A stretch of 64,000 nucleotides of DNA. Source: Leptotrichia wadei. Lineage in GTDB: Bacteria > Fusobacteriota > Fusobacteriia > Fusobacteriales > Leptotrichiaceae. The notes beneath the pieces are model-generated. The model worked only from the letters and a program-made list of their open reading frames with translations. It did no database searches and had not been told where the DNA came from. Made by a program: the position numbers and the translations under genes. Positions 34,384-42,382 of this stretch are shown piece after piece (the stretch's first letter is position 1; each line of letters opens with the position of its first letter). The stretch covers positions 744,001 through 808,000 of the forward strand of contig NZ_AP019841.1 of NCBI RefSeq assembly GCF_007990445.1, read 5' to 3'.

Positions 34384-34399
34384 GATAAGAATTTTAATT

Positions 34400-34428
34400 C
34401 TCTTCCTTAGTGGAAGAGTTTTTTTTTA
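34400..34428 (+). terminator. SAM-riboswitch terminator
   Basis: CTCTTCC, five bases, GGAAGAG, then nine T. Standard expression platform of an S-box attenuator. Confidence 0.92.
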
Positions 34429-34433
34429 GATAA

Positions 34434-34539
34434 TATACTCGAACTTGTTTAAAATAGGACTGCTAAAAATTATAAAAATCTAGGGTTTGAGTAAAATAGT
34501 CATAGCTTTTGAGTTCAGTTTTAAGGTAATTTTACTATA
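34434..34539 (-). mobile_element. TA-flanked miniature element, copy 2, inside the metK leader
   Basis: Reverse-complement copy of the element at 18765; TATAGTAAAATTACC is the start read on the minus strand and TATA marks the other end. It sits between the riboswitch terminator and the metK ribosome binding site, lengthening the untranslated leader by about 106 nt. Confidence 0.8.
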
Positions 34540-34602
34540 ATAATAAATTGAAAGTTTTATAAAATTAATAAGAATAAAAAAGGAAAATTAGGAGGAAATA
34601 AA

Positions 34603-35757
34603 ATGGCTAAAAAAATTTATTTTACATCAGAATTTGTATCACCTGGACATCCAGACAAAATTTGTGATCAAATTTCAGATTCAATATTAGATGCTTGTCT
34701 TGCAGATGATGAAACTTCAAGAGTAGCATGTGAAACATTTGCAACTACTGGACTTGTGGTTGTTGGGGGAGAAATTACAACTAAAACTTATGTAGATGTA
34801 CAAAAAATTGTGAGGGATAAAATTTATGAAATCGGATATAGACCAGGAATGGGATTCGATTCAGATTGTGGCGTTATGAATGTTATCCATTCTCAATCGC
34901 CTGATATTTCAATGGGAGTTGATACAGGTGGTGCTGGAGACCAGGGAATTATGTTTGGTGGAGCAGTTAATGAAACTGAAGAGTTAATGCCGCTGGCTCT
35001 TGTATTATCACGTGGAATCATTCAAAAATTGACTAAAATTACAAGAGATGGAACACTTGCCTGGGCAAGACCAGATGCAAAAGCTCAAGTTACATTGGCT
35101 TACGATGAAAACGGAAAATTATTGAATGTTGATACAGTAGTTTTATCTGTACAGCACGATGAAAATGTTACAAATGAGCAAATTGAAAAAGACTTGAAAG
35201 AACTTGTAATAAAACCTGTATTGGAAAAATATGACTTGAATATTGAAAACGTGAGAAAATTCCATATTAATCCAACTGGAAGATTTGTAATTGGAGGGCC
35301 TCACGGAGATTCTGGACTTACAGGAAGAAAAATCATAATTGATACTTATGGTGGATACTTTAGACATGGTGGAGGAGCATTTTCTGGAAAAGATCCATCA
35401 AAAGTTGACAGATCGGCAGCTTATGCGGCAAGATGGATTGCCAAAAATATTGTTGCGGCAGGATTTGCTACAAAATGTGAAGTTCAGTTATCTTATGCAA
35501 TTGGTGTAGTTGAACCTGTGTCAATTCGTGTAGAAACATTTGGAACTGGAACAGTTGAAGAAACGAAAATTGAAGAAGCTGTTGCAAAATTATTTGACTT
35601 GACACCAAATGGAATCCAAAAATCATTAAACTTGAGAAAGCCATCATTCAGATACCAAGATTTAGCAGCATTTGGACATATTGGAAGAACTGATATTGAT
35701 TTACCTTGGGAAAAATTGGATAAAGTTGAAGGATTGAAGCAAGAGTTGGGGAAATAG
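34603..35757 (+). CDS. metK: S-adenosylmethionine synthetase
   Basis: Makes SAM from methionine and ATP. 384 residues with all signatures: [14 protein letters not shown] (H16), [13 protein letters not shown] (the MAT signature), [33 protein letters not shown] with the catalytic loop, and FGHIGR near the end. AGGAGG precedes ATG by 8 bp. Transcription is gated by the SAM-I riboswitch and terminator upstream; a miniature element separates the terminator from the gene. Confidence 0.98.
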   Translation: MAKKIYFTSEFVSPGHPDKICDQISDSILDACLADDETSRVACETFATTGLVVVGGEITTKTYVDVQKIVRDKIYEIGYRPGMGFDSDCGVMNVIHSQSPDISMGVDTGGAGDQGIMFGGAVNETEELMPLALVLSRGIIQKLTKITRDGTLAWARPDAKAQVTLAYDENGKLLNVDTVVLSVQHDENVTNEQIEKDLKELVIKPVLEKYDLNIENVRKFHINPTGRFVIGGPHGDSGLTGRKIIIDTYGGYFRHGGGAFSGKDPSKVDRSAAYAARWIAKNIVAAGFATKCEVQLSYAIGVVEPVSIRVETFGTGTVEETKIEEAVAKLFDLTPNGIQKSLNLRKPSFRYQDLAAFGHIGRTDIDLPWEKLDKVEGLKQELGK

Positions 35758-35766
35758 TGTAAAAAT

Positions 35767-35796
35767 AGGGAGTGAATAAGTCGCTCCCTTTAACTT
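35767..35796 (+). terminator. Terminator of metK
   Basis: AGGGAG and CTCCCT form a stem extended by partly paired bases, followed by TTAACTTTTT. Confidence 0.8.
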
Positions 35797-35804
35797 TTTA
35801 TTTA

Positions 35805-35958
35805 TTAGAATATTTTTCAAAAACCTTTTTTTCAAATCCAATTATATACATATCAAAAAAGAAATTTATATTTTTTCATTTAACATCGAAGCTAGAAATG
35901 CAGTTTCCCAGTCTGCAAATTCATCTAAAATTAAAAAAACTATATTTTTCATTATCAT
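35805..35958 (-). pseudogene. Remnant of a DJ-1/PfpI-family gene
   Basis: On the minus strand AAAGGA is followed by ATG and 30 codons reading MIMKNIVFLILDEFADWETA then FLASMLNEKI before a stop at 35866. This matches the N-terminus of DJ-1/PfpI glutamine-amidotransferase-like proteins (I-V-F-L-I-L-D-x-x-A-D-W-E). The next frame stays open to about 35805 (ending FEKKVFEKYSNK), suggesting a frameshift and a large deletion of the usual ~190-residue protein. The remaining intergenic bases hold nothing else I can see. Confidence 0.7.
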
Positions 35959-36093
35959 TTTGTCCTTTCTTAGTTGCAATTAATTTTCTATTTTAAAACC
36001 AAATAAAATTATTTCGTTTTTAATAGTTTAATTTTAAAAAGTTTTAAAAGAATTGAAAATATTATAAATTATAATATAAAGAAAGTCAAATTT

Positions 36094-36726
36094 TTAATTT
36101 TTTACAGGTTGTCTTATTACTGTCTTCATTTTATTTATATCTATTTTTCTTGGGTCACTTAAATAAATTTCATGGTGATATCTTTCAACTGTTAAATCAA
36201 TACTATATCCAGATTCTTGTGCAAATTCATTCATTCTTTGGATAGTTTCAGGTTCTTCATTGTAGCTTCCTATATGCATGCATTGTACGCAAAGTCCTTC
36301 ATTATAGCTGAAAAATTCAACTTTTGAAAAATCCTTTTTCTTTTTTTCAGTAGCATACTTTATAGCCCATTCCACATCTTCCTTTTTAATAAAATCAGGC
36401 ACTCTAATTAAAGAAATCCAGTTAAATAATTCCTTGTTTAACAAATAATTTTCATTCTCTACATTTTCCTGCCACCAAAGTCCTTCTAGTGGTGGAACAA
36501 CATATTCAAAAAATCCTTCAATTTTGTATTCTGTTTTATAGCTCATCTTAAGAGTGTAGGCGACTCCATATAGCATTTCAACTGCTTTCTGATACTCGCC
36601 ATCTTTTTCGTTGGGATTTCCTTTCCCTCGCACTGCTATAAAATTCATTTTAGGAATTTCTATAATTTCAGGATTTTCCGACGGTCTATAAAATTTTTTA
36701 AATTCCTTCTTAAAATTAAATGCCAT
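36094..36726 (-). CDS. GyrI-like small-molecule-binding domain protein
   Basis: 210 residues. It matches the stand-alone GyrI-like group: an N-terminal FKKFYRPSENPEIIEIPKMN followed by FIAVRGKGNPNE, and GLWWQEN in the middle, with ERYHHEIYLSDPRKIDINKM near the end. Members have the SHS2/GyrI fold of AraC-type effector-binding domains and bind hydrophobic ligands; some cyclise or hydrolyse small molecules. ATG 36726 (MAFNFKK) is chosen because AGGAG lies 8 bp before it; the upstream ATG at 36735 overlaps that site. It follows another GyrI-like gene by 19 bp, so they form a unit. Confidence 0.85.
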   Translation of the reverse strand: MAFNFKKEFKKFYRPSENPEIIEIPKMNFIAVRGKGNPNEKDGEYQKAVEMLYGVAYTLKMSYKTEYKIEGFFEYVVPPLEGLWWQENVENENYLLNKELFNWISLIRVPDFIKKEDVEWAIKYATEKKKKDFSKVEFFSYNEGLCVQCMHIGSYNEEPETIQRMNEFAQESGYSIDLTVERYHHEIYLSDPRKIDINKMKTVIRQPVKN

Positions 36727-36745
36727 AATTATCATCTCCTAGTTA

Positions 36746-37219
36746 TTATTTTATGCTAATATAAACGTGAATTTCCATATTTTCATAATCATTACCTGCT
36801 ATATATTCTTCAAAATCATAAGTATAGTTTCTTATATCAGATTTTTCCTTCCCAAATTCTTCCCAAAATTTATACCAAAATTCTCCAACAGCCTTTACAG
36901 GATCACCAAAAATCACAAATTTTGCATATCTTCCTTTGGGAATTTTTATTTTTATCATATCTTCAGGAATTTCATCAATTTTATTTTTCACTTCACAACC
37001 TGTAAGACAATCATATTCAAAGCCATTTTCATTACTGTAATTATAATAGACTCCAATAGAATTATCATTTATTCTTTCCTTTATATTTTTGGAACCTTTT
37101 TTAGAATATAGTTTTTTCCATAAATTTGAAATTTTTTCAGACATTGTTTTATCATCTTTCACTCGTGTTTTAAATCCAATGAGAGTTTTTTCTTTAATTT
37201 CTACTATTTCATATTTCAT
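36746..37219 (-). CDS. GyrI/AraC effector-binding-like domain protein
   Basis: 157 residues, a second, shorter member of the same fold: MKYEIVEIKEKTLIGFKTRV at the N-terminus, then ISNLWKKLY, GVYYNY, YDCLTGCEV, IPKGRYAKFVIFG and a final YENMEIHVYISIK strand. This pattern is that of integron-cassette/Bacterial-transcription-activator effector-binding domains without a DNA-binding part. AAAGGTGG lies before ATG. It pairs with the 210-residue relative downstream and lies in a leftward group with an unknown gene and a WYL regulator. Confidence 0.8.
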   Translation of the reverse strand: MKYEIVEIKEKTLIGFKTRVKDDKTMSEKISNLWKKLYSKKGSKNIKERINDNSIGVYYNYSNENGFEYDCLTGCEVKNKIDEIPEDMIKIKIPKGRYAKFVIFGDPVKAVGEFWYKFWEEFGKEKSDIRNYTYDFEEYIAGNDYENMEIHVYISIK

Positions 37220-37224
37220 AATTA

Positions 37225-37410
37225 TACCACCTTTATTAATTTATTATTCCCTATTTTTTCTTTTTTATTTTCGTAGGATTGCTCATTGCCGCAAATGCTA
37301 CAACCTATGGCTAGTCTACGACATTTTTCAGTACTGACAAAAAACTCGCTATGCTCAAACAGTTTTGCCAGCACAGAAAAATGCTTCGACGTATCAGTTT
37401 ATACTAGACT
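37225..37410 (-). repeat. GC-richer imperfect palindrome, probable dispersed repeat
   Basis: Markedly less AT-rich than its surroundings. CGACATTTTTCAGTACTG and CAGCACAGAAAAATGCTTCG are inverted arms about 18-20 bp long around a loop near 37355, and a second pair CGTAG/CTACG flanks 37273-37322. On the minus strand one frame stays open without an ATG, reading VLAKLFEHSEF, STEKCRRLAIGCSICGNEQ and ending at 37225 just before the next gene. It looks like an ERIC-type or gene-remnant repeat rather than a working gene. Confidence 0.5.
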
Positions 37411-37564
37411 CTGTTTGAAAAATGAAAATTATATTTTGACTATTTGAAAATATTAGGTTTATATTCTTTATTAAAAAAGTTTTTAATAAATTCGTTATTT
37501 AAGTGGGGCTTGGTATTAATATAAAAATTCCTCCTCTTTAAAATTTTCTATAGATATTATAATA

Positions 37565-37594
37565 CAAAAAATATGACATCAGTATGTCATATTT
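37565..37594 (-). terminator. Terminator of the 37628-38104 gene
   Basis: Perfect stem AAATATGACAT/ATGTCATATTT with a four-base loop and, on the minus strand, a T run. The 408-bp gap 37220-37627 otherwise holds the GC-richer repeat and a strong but unused AGAGGAGG site near 37530. Confidence 0.8.
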
Positions 37595-37627
37595 ATAATA
37601 ATATTATTTATTTATTTTAAACAATAC

Positions 37628-38104
37628 TTATTCTTCAGTATGGTTCTCTAATTTTGCAATTTTAGGTTCTTCTGCTGAAATAATGTCAATTACATGATTC
37701 CATGAAAAAATCCCATAGTGCATGTATTTATTATCAAAAATATCATTATAAAAAGTAATATTTTTTACCATTTTAAGATACGAAGAATTTTTAATTATTA
37801 CGAAATACTTTCCCGAAATTTTGCTATTTTCATCAGGATTTGCAAAGGATTCATTTCTAATTTGATACATTATATAGTTCTCAAATACTATCTCATAAAT
37901 TTCATTATAGTTAATTAAAACAGGATAAGACTCCTTTAATATTTCATCAAGTTCTTTATCTCCTGTATTACTTACTTCAGAACCCTTTTCTCCTAAAAGA
38001 GGAAGAGTAACTATTATTTTTAATATATTATTTGTACCATCACATATCTTTAAGATATACGGTAAAATATCATCATTTTTATATTTTTCACCAAATTTTA
38101 TCAT
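37628..38104 (-). CDS. Unknown 158-residue protein
   Basis: Not recognised. No signal peptide or membrane helix; a mixed alpha/beta composition with IVTLPLLGEKGSEV near residue 35, a helix-rich central part (YNEIYEIVFENYIMYQIRNE) and aromatic C-terminal segments (ITFYNDIFDNKYMHYGIFSW). Starts with ATG after a weak AGGAGT site and is followed by a strong terminator. It lies 45 bp after the WYL regulator gene on the same strand, so the two may be co-transcribed. Confidence 0.6.
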   Translation of the reverse strand: MIKFGEKYKNDDILPYILKICDGTNNILKIIVTLPLLGEKGSEVSNTGDKELDEILKESYPVLINYNEIYEIVFENYIMYQIRNESFANPDENSKISGKYFVIIKNSSYLKMVKNITFYNDIFDNKYMHYGIFSWNHVIDIISAEEPKIAKLENHTEE

Positions 38105-38149
38105 TTTTTTACTCCTATTAAAAAATTAAGATAAGGATAACTATTATTT

Positions 38150-39046
38150 TTAAATATAATTTTTCTTCATTTTTGAAATTTTTTCAAACAAAATTTTCTT
38201 TATTCTCTCTGGCTCTTTTACCTTCAAATGTTCTCCAAAGGATAAAAGATAGCCATAAACCCATCCATTTTCAGGATATTCCATTATAATTTCAAAATTT
38301 CCATTTTCCATTTTGTTTATATTCTCTTCAGAAAATTCATCATAGACACGGTATGCTTGTGATTTGTCTATTTCAATTATGATTTTTACATTTTTTACTG
38401 TACTTTTGTTGTTATTTATTTCAAAGTCTTTGATTGTTTTTTCAAAATATTCGTTTGTTAAAGTTAGATTTTTAATTCTTGTTATTTTAAATTGACGAAT
38501 ATCATTTTTTTTGTGGCAATAGGCAAATAAGTACCAGGCTTTTTCCTTAAACCATAAAGTCAGGGGATCTGCAGTTCTTTCAGAATGCTTACCTTTTGTA
38601 TTGAAGTAGTCAAATTTTACAGTTTGTTTAGTCAATATTGCTTCTTTTAATTTTTCAAATAGGGTATTGTCGTCATCATTGTTGTACCTTGAGAAATCTA
38701 TTTTTATCCAGTTGTCTGCTTTTTGATTGAAAATGGCACTTAATTTTGAGAGAGTTTTATCGTTGTTGAAGTAGTTTGTGGCATTTAGGCTTTGGAGGGC
38801 GTAAAGTATTTCGTTTTGTTCCTTTTGGGAAAGTAGGGATTTATTCATTATGTAGTTATCCATTAATTTTATTCCGCCATGTTTTCCTCTTTGAAAATAG
38901 ATAGGAATACTAGCGGAAGCGAGAATATCAATATCCCTATAAATTGTTCTTACGGACACTTCAAAATGTGCAGCAAGCTCTTTTGCAGTAATTGTCCTTT
39001 TTTCAAGTAATAAATATATAATTTCAAATAATCTGTTAATTTTCAT
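38150..39046 (-). CDS. HTH/WYL-domain transcriptional regulator (YafY type)
   Basis: 298 residues. Residues 1-60 are an HTH_11 winged helix (LFEIIYLLLEKRTITAKELA, HFEVSVRTIYRDIDIL); the middle carries the WYL domain (DPLTLWFKEKAWYLFAYCHK) and the C-terminal ~80 residues a WCX extension (NGWVYGYLLSFGEHLKVKEP). WYL regulators sense ligands or nucleic acids and are often linked to DNA damage or defence. AAGGAGCG lies before ATG. It heads the leftward group that includes the unknown gene at 37628 and, further on, two GyrI-like genes; control of these genes is likely but unproven. Confidence 0.92.
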   Translation of the reverse strand: MKINRLFEIIYLLLEKRTITAKELAAHFEVSVRTIYRDIDILASASIPIYFQRGKHGGIKLMDNYIMNKSLLSQKEQNEILYALQSLNATNYFNNDKTLSKLSAIFNQKADNWIKIDFSRYNNDDDNTLFEKLKEAILTKQTVKFDYFNTKGKHSERTADPLTLWFKEKAWYLFAYCHKKNDIRQFKITRIKNLTLTNEYFEKTIKDFEINNNKSTVKNVKIIIEIDKSQAYRVYDEFSEENINKMENGNFEIIMEYPENGWVYGYLLSFGEHLKVKEPERIKKILFEKISKMKKNYI

Positions 39047-39119
39047 AATGCTTTTATTCGCTCCTTAAATAAATTTTATTTAAAAAATAAGGATTATATT
39101 TTATTTCTTTTGATTTTTT

Positions 39120-39163
39120 ATAAAAAAAGGAGTATTATCTCCTGAATTGAGATAAAACTCCTT
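39120..39163 (-). terminator. Terminator of the NlpC/P60 gene
   Basis: Long stem AAGGAGTATTATCTC/GAGATAAAACTCCTT with a six-base loop; seven T follow on the minus strand. Confidence 0.9.
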
Positions 39164-39271
39164 ATTCCAAAGTTTTTTTATTTTTAAATCAATTAATGAT
39201 TTTTATTTTTTCTTGTATACACAAGAATTTATGTAAAGAATATATTTATTTATAAGAAATTAATTCATAAA

Positions 39272-39811
39272 TTAACTAAATGGATTAATTGCCCATCTAA
39301 ATGTCTTGTTGTAAAAATTACTGTCTAAACTAGAAACTGTTACTCTTCTACTTCCAGAAGAAGCATGAATAAACTGTCTATTACCCATATAGATACCTAC
39401 GTGAGAAATACGACCTTTTCCAGTTGTTTCAAAAAATACCAAATCGCCTTTCGTCATATTCATTGATGAAATTCTTGGTTTAAATGTTGCTTGTGAACTT
39501 GAAACTCTAGGCAAGCTTACATTAGCAGCTTTTTTGAATACGTAACCAACGAAGCCTGAACAATCAAATGTATTCGGACCAGTTGCTCCCCAAACATATG
39601 GCGAACCTAATTTTGTTTGCGCAAATGAGATAATTTGATCTCTTACAGCTGTAGAAGCAGCTCCACTACTTGTCACCTCTTGTCTTGGTTTTGATACAAC
39701 AGTCAAATCTATAATTTTGTTGCTATAGTGATTTTTGATTGTGCTTTCTAAATCTGCAAATGATACAGCAGATATAATTAAAGCTCCAGCTAGCATCAAT
39801 ATTTTTTTCAT
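39272..39811 (-). CDS. Secreted NlpC/P60 peptidoglycan hydrolase
   Basis: 179 residues. MKKILMLAGALIISAVSFAD is a cleavable signal peptide. The NlpC/P60 domain (about 55-179) has catalytic C84 in TFDCSGFVGYVF, H137 in ISHVGIYMG and the third polar residue at H149 in FIHASSG, so it should cut peptide bonds in peptidoglycan (gamma-D-Glu-diaminopimelate). I use ATG 39811; a TTG four codons upstream is part of the strong TTGGAGG site. Single gene with its own promoter and terminator. Confidence 0.95.
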   Translation of the reverse strand: MKKILMLAGALIISAVSFADLESTIKNHYSNKIIDLTVVSKPRQEVTSSGAASTAVRDQIISFAQTKLGSPYVWGATGPNTFDCSGFVGYVFKKAANVSLPRVSSSQATFKPRISSMNMTKGDLVFFETTGKGRISHVGIYMGNRQFIHASSGSRRVTVSSLDSNFYNKTFRWAINPFS

Positions 39812-39848
39812 TATAACCTCCAATCTACCTTTGAACTTTGGTAAATTT

Positions 39849-39857
39849 ATTATAGCA
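39849..39857 (-). promoter_or_regulatory. Extended -10 promoter of the NlpC/P60 gene
   Basis: On the minus strand TGCTATAAT is an extended -10 box about 40 bp before the start codon; the -35 is poor. Confidence 0.45.
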
Positions 39858-39977
39858 ATAATTACTTTAATTTGGATTTTTTTTAACTTAATTTTTTATT
39901 AATTTAAAAAGATGAAATAGGTGAAATTATTGATTTTAAGTATTATTTAATTGTAGATGAAACTTAAAAATTTTTTC

Positions 39978-40006
39978 TTGAAGTTTTTGATAGATATTGA
40001 TATAAT
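39978..40006 (+). promoter_or_regulatory. Promoter of the 40073 gene
   Basis: TTGAAG and TATAAT with a 17-bp spacer; the -10 is also extended (TGATATAAT). Confidence 0.65.
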
Positions 40007-40072
40007 ATAATTAAAGTTGCAAATGATACTAAACGAATATAGAAAAATGAGTAAAAAGAAAGGATAGTTAAG

Positions 40073-40411
40073 ATGAAAAAGTTTATTTTGATTGGGATTG
40101 CGGCAGTTTCAATAATGGCTTCTGCTGATGTGAATACAAAAAAAATTCTTGAAGAATATAGAAAGGAAGCTCTTAAAAAGGAGGCAGCGCCAAAGCCTGA
40201 AAAAGTTATAAAGAAAAGAATTAATTTAGATTCAGTTACTGGAACTTCTGAAACAGCTGCTGAAGATGAAAATGCCACAGTTGAAGTTGTGGAAGATGGA
40301 ACACAGGCAACTCCAGATATAATTGAAAAGGTAAATTTCTATTTGAGAAATAATCCTGAAAGACGTCAAAAACTTGAAAAACGTTATAGAGCTGTTGTTG
40401 GTCAAGAATAG
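40073..40411 (+). CDS. Small secreted protein, function unknown
   Basis: 112 residues. MKKFILIGIAAVSIMASAD is a signal peptide with an A-S-A cleavage site. The mature part has a Lys/Glu-rich helix (ILEEYRKEALKKEAAPKPEK), an acidic middle (ETAAEDENATVEVVEDG) and a basic helix at the end (NFYLRNNPERRQKLEKRYRA). Layout is similar to the exported protein at 24383: signal, charged linker, final helix. AAAGGATAG precedes ATG; its own promoter and terminator flank it. No family recognised. Confidence 0.7.
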   Translation: MKKFILIGIAAVSIMASADVNTKKILEEYRKEALKKEAAPKPEKVIKKRINLDSVTGTSETAAEDENATVEVVEDGTQATPDIIEKVNFYLRNNPERRQKLEKRYRAVVGQE

Positions 40412-40416
40412 ATTAA

Positions 40417-40449
40417 GAAAAGGTACTTACTTATAGTGCCTTTTTATTA
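40417..40449 (+). terminator. Terminator of the 40073 gene
   Basis: AAAGGTACT and AGTGCCTTT pair (one wobble) across seven bases, followed by a T run. Confidence 0.75.
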
Positions 40450-40718
40450 TTTTTAGAAAATAAATTAATATTGAAATTATTTGATAACCAACCAAGTTTT
40501 GAATTAAAAAATAAATTATAAAAATACTTGATATAATGTATGTTATATGATATTATAATAATATCGCTTTAAAGTCGAAATTACATAGTTTTTATTATTT
40601 TGAAATTTAGCAATTTTTTTTAAAATATGTTTTTCAGATCTTGATTTTAAGGCTTTTTATTACAAGATTGACATTAAATAATGGCATTGAAACAAAAAAA
40701 TGAGAGGATTAGATAATA
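40450..40718. other. Gene-free stretch before mreC
   Basis: Very AT-rich. TGATATAAT at 40539-40547 may be an mreC promoter, and GATATTATAATAATATC (about 40549-40565) is a short palindrome. I see no gene or conserved RNA. Confidence 0.4.
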
Positions 40719-41624
40719 ATGGATTTTTCTGAAAAAAAAGGTACAGGTAGAACAATTTTAATTGTAATAATTATAGTAATAATATTATTTGCTTTTAAAA
40801 ATAGAATTACAAGTTCATTTACGTTTTTAGATGGAGTAACTCAGGCAGTAAATTTCAGGCTGGTAAAAGTTAAAAGTATGCTGTATACTCAAGTTTTGAA
40901 ATTGAAATCAAGAATTAATGACATAAGTTACATAGAAGAGTACGTAGAAAATAATAAAAATAGAGATTTTGAATTACAGAAAAATAAGGTTCAGAATATG
41001 GAGTTTGCATATTTGAAGGAAGAAAATGAGAAATTACGGCAAATGCTGGAAATGCGTCAAAAAAATCCATCTGAATTTATAGCGGCAGATGTGGCGCTTG
41101 TGGAAAATGGAAGTTCATCGGAAAAAATGTATATAAATAAGGGATCAGCGCAAGGTATAAAAATAAATTTGCCAGTAATGTTTAATGGATATCTTATTGG
41201 AAAAATTTCTAAAGTAAGTGATGAATATTCAGAAGTAACGTTATTGACAAGTAAAACATCAAAATTAAGTGTTGTATTAAATGGAACTGATCAGCAAATT
41301 TTACGTGGAAATGGAAATGGAACTTTTTCCATCCTGAACTATAATGAAGGAAAAGTTGATAAAAATACAGTATTTAATGTAGAAACTTCAGGAGTAAGTG
41401 ATATTTTACCAAGAGGAATAAAAATAGGAACTTTGAAGGTAACGAATTTAAATGATTTTAATAAGATGAAAGAAATAAGATTTAAGCCAAGTTTTAATGT
41501 ATTTGATATTCAAAGTGTATTAGTTTATAAATGGAGTGTTAATGACACGATTAATAATCAGATACAAAATCAGGTAAAAGCTGAAGAGGAACAGCAAAAT
41601 AAAGAAAATTCACAAACAAATTAA
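40719..41624 (+). CDS. mreC: Rod-shape protein MreC
   Basis: Bridges MreB and the periplasmic elongation machinery. 301 residues: one N-terminal membrane helix (TILIVIIIVIILFAF), a coiled coil (about 75-115: NMEFAYLKEENEKLRQMLEM), and the MreC double beta-barrel with ADVALVENGSSSEKMYINKG then LPVMFNGYLIGKISKVSDEY as the family's repeated G-rich strands. A Gln/Glu/Asn-rich tail ends the protein. The usual partners mreB and mreD are not adjacent. ATG has AGAGGAT upstream. It heads the rightward envelope block that follows. Confidence 0.93.
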   Translation: MDFSEKKGTGRTILIVIIIVIILFAFKNRITSSFTFLDGVTQAVNFRLVKVKSMLYTQVLKLKSRINDISYIEEYVENNKNRDFELQKNKVQNMEFAYLKEENEKLRQMLEMRQKNPSEFIAADVALVENGSSSEKMYINKGSAQGIKINLPVMFNGYLIGKISKVSDEYSEVTLLTSKTSKLSVVLNGTDQQILRGNGNGTFSILNYNEGKVDKNTVFNVETSGVSDILPRGIKIGTLKVTNLNDFNKMKEIRFKPSFNVFDIQSVLVYKWSVNDTINNQIQNQVKAEEEQQNKENSQTN

Positions 41625-41700
41625 AGAAAGTTGTATTAAGATATATAAAATAGCGTAAGATATAAGCTGTTTTAAAATTAAAAAAGAGGTGAGTTTAGTT

Positions 41701-42240
41701 ATGTTAAGACAATTAACAGTAGCAAAGAAAGTTATTTTATTATTTTTATTGGTATCGGTATTTTCTTTTTCCAAGGATTTCTGGGAAAAAAGAAGTTTTA
41801 CGGTAAATGTTACTGAAGATGCGACAATTAATGGGACAAAAAGAAGCAAAAGCTATGTGATGGCTTATAATTCGGGAACAATGAAGCTGACAATTACAGC
41901 GCCGAGTATAAATAAAGGAGAAGTTTATACTTTCAGTGGAAGTAAGAAAACAATTTATTATCCAAAATTAAAACAGACTGTCACTCAAAGAGTTGAGAAA
42001 AGTGAAGCAAATATATTGTCTGTGTTTAATAAGTTAAGAGGTATAACTTCTAAAAAGACTCAAACTAGAAATGGAGATACATTTACATTCTCAAATAATT
42101 GGCTAACTGCAATAAAAAGTAATGGAAATACTGTAAACTTTAGTGATTATAAATCTTCAAATGGATATTCCTTTCCAACAAAGATTTCTGTAAAAGATGG
42201 AAGTTCACAAATAATTTACAGATTATCAAACTTTAGATAA
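41701..42240 (+). CDS. LolA-like outer-membrane lipoprotein carrier/sorting protein
   Basis: 179 residues. A signal peptide (AKKVILLFLLVSVFSFSKDF) is followed by a LolA-type half-barrel pattern: FTVNVTEDATING, LTITAPSINKGEVYTFSGSK, TIYYPKLKQTV and a closing SFPTKISVKDGSSQIIYRLS strand. LolA carries lipoproteins across the periplasm; the LolC/LolD-like pair at 46495-48349 would be its inner-membrane partner. ATG 41701 is chosen with AGAGGTGAG about 9 bp upstream; a GTG at 41689 overlaps that site. Similarity is weak by eye, so generic outer-membrane lipoprotein-sorting relative is the safe reading. Confidence 0.7.
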   Translation: MLRQLTVAKKVILLFLLVSVFSFSKDFWEKRSFTVNVTEDATINGTKRSKSYVMAYNSGTMKLTITAPSINKGEVYTFSGSKKTIYYPKLKQTVTQRVEKSEANILSVFNKLRGITSKKTQTRNGDTFTFSNNWLTAIKSNGNTVNFSDYKSSNGYSFPTKISVKDGSSQIIYRLSNFR

Positions 42241-42303
42241 TTCAGTATTCATAAAATAAAAAATAGACTTGTTTATAATTATACAATTTAGAAATAATAA
42301 TCT

Positions 42304-42328
42304 ATACAAAGGGGATAACCCTTTGTAT
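42304..42328 (+). terminator. Hairpin of the CAAGGGG family after the LolA-like gene
   Basis: ATACAAAGGG, five bases, CCCTTTGTAT: a perfect 10-bp stem followed by ATAATT. The T run is poor, so termination may be weak. Confidence 0.5.
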
Positions 42329-42382
42329 AATTAAAAAATAAATGTATTAAAAAACTAAAATAAAAAATGTGAAATGTAGGAT

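Noticed and set aside
37480-37540. Minus-strand frame after AGAGGAGG reading INTKPHLNNEFIKNFFNK from an ATT codon
   Set aside because: No ATG, GTG or TTG start, only 26 codons, no family match; may be a gene remnant but cannot be supported.
40562-40625. Possible fourth copy of the 105-bp miniature element (CGCTTTAAA ... TTTAGCAATT)
   Set aside because: Only two short blocks match, the spacing is about 20 bp too short and no terminal repeats are visible.
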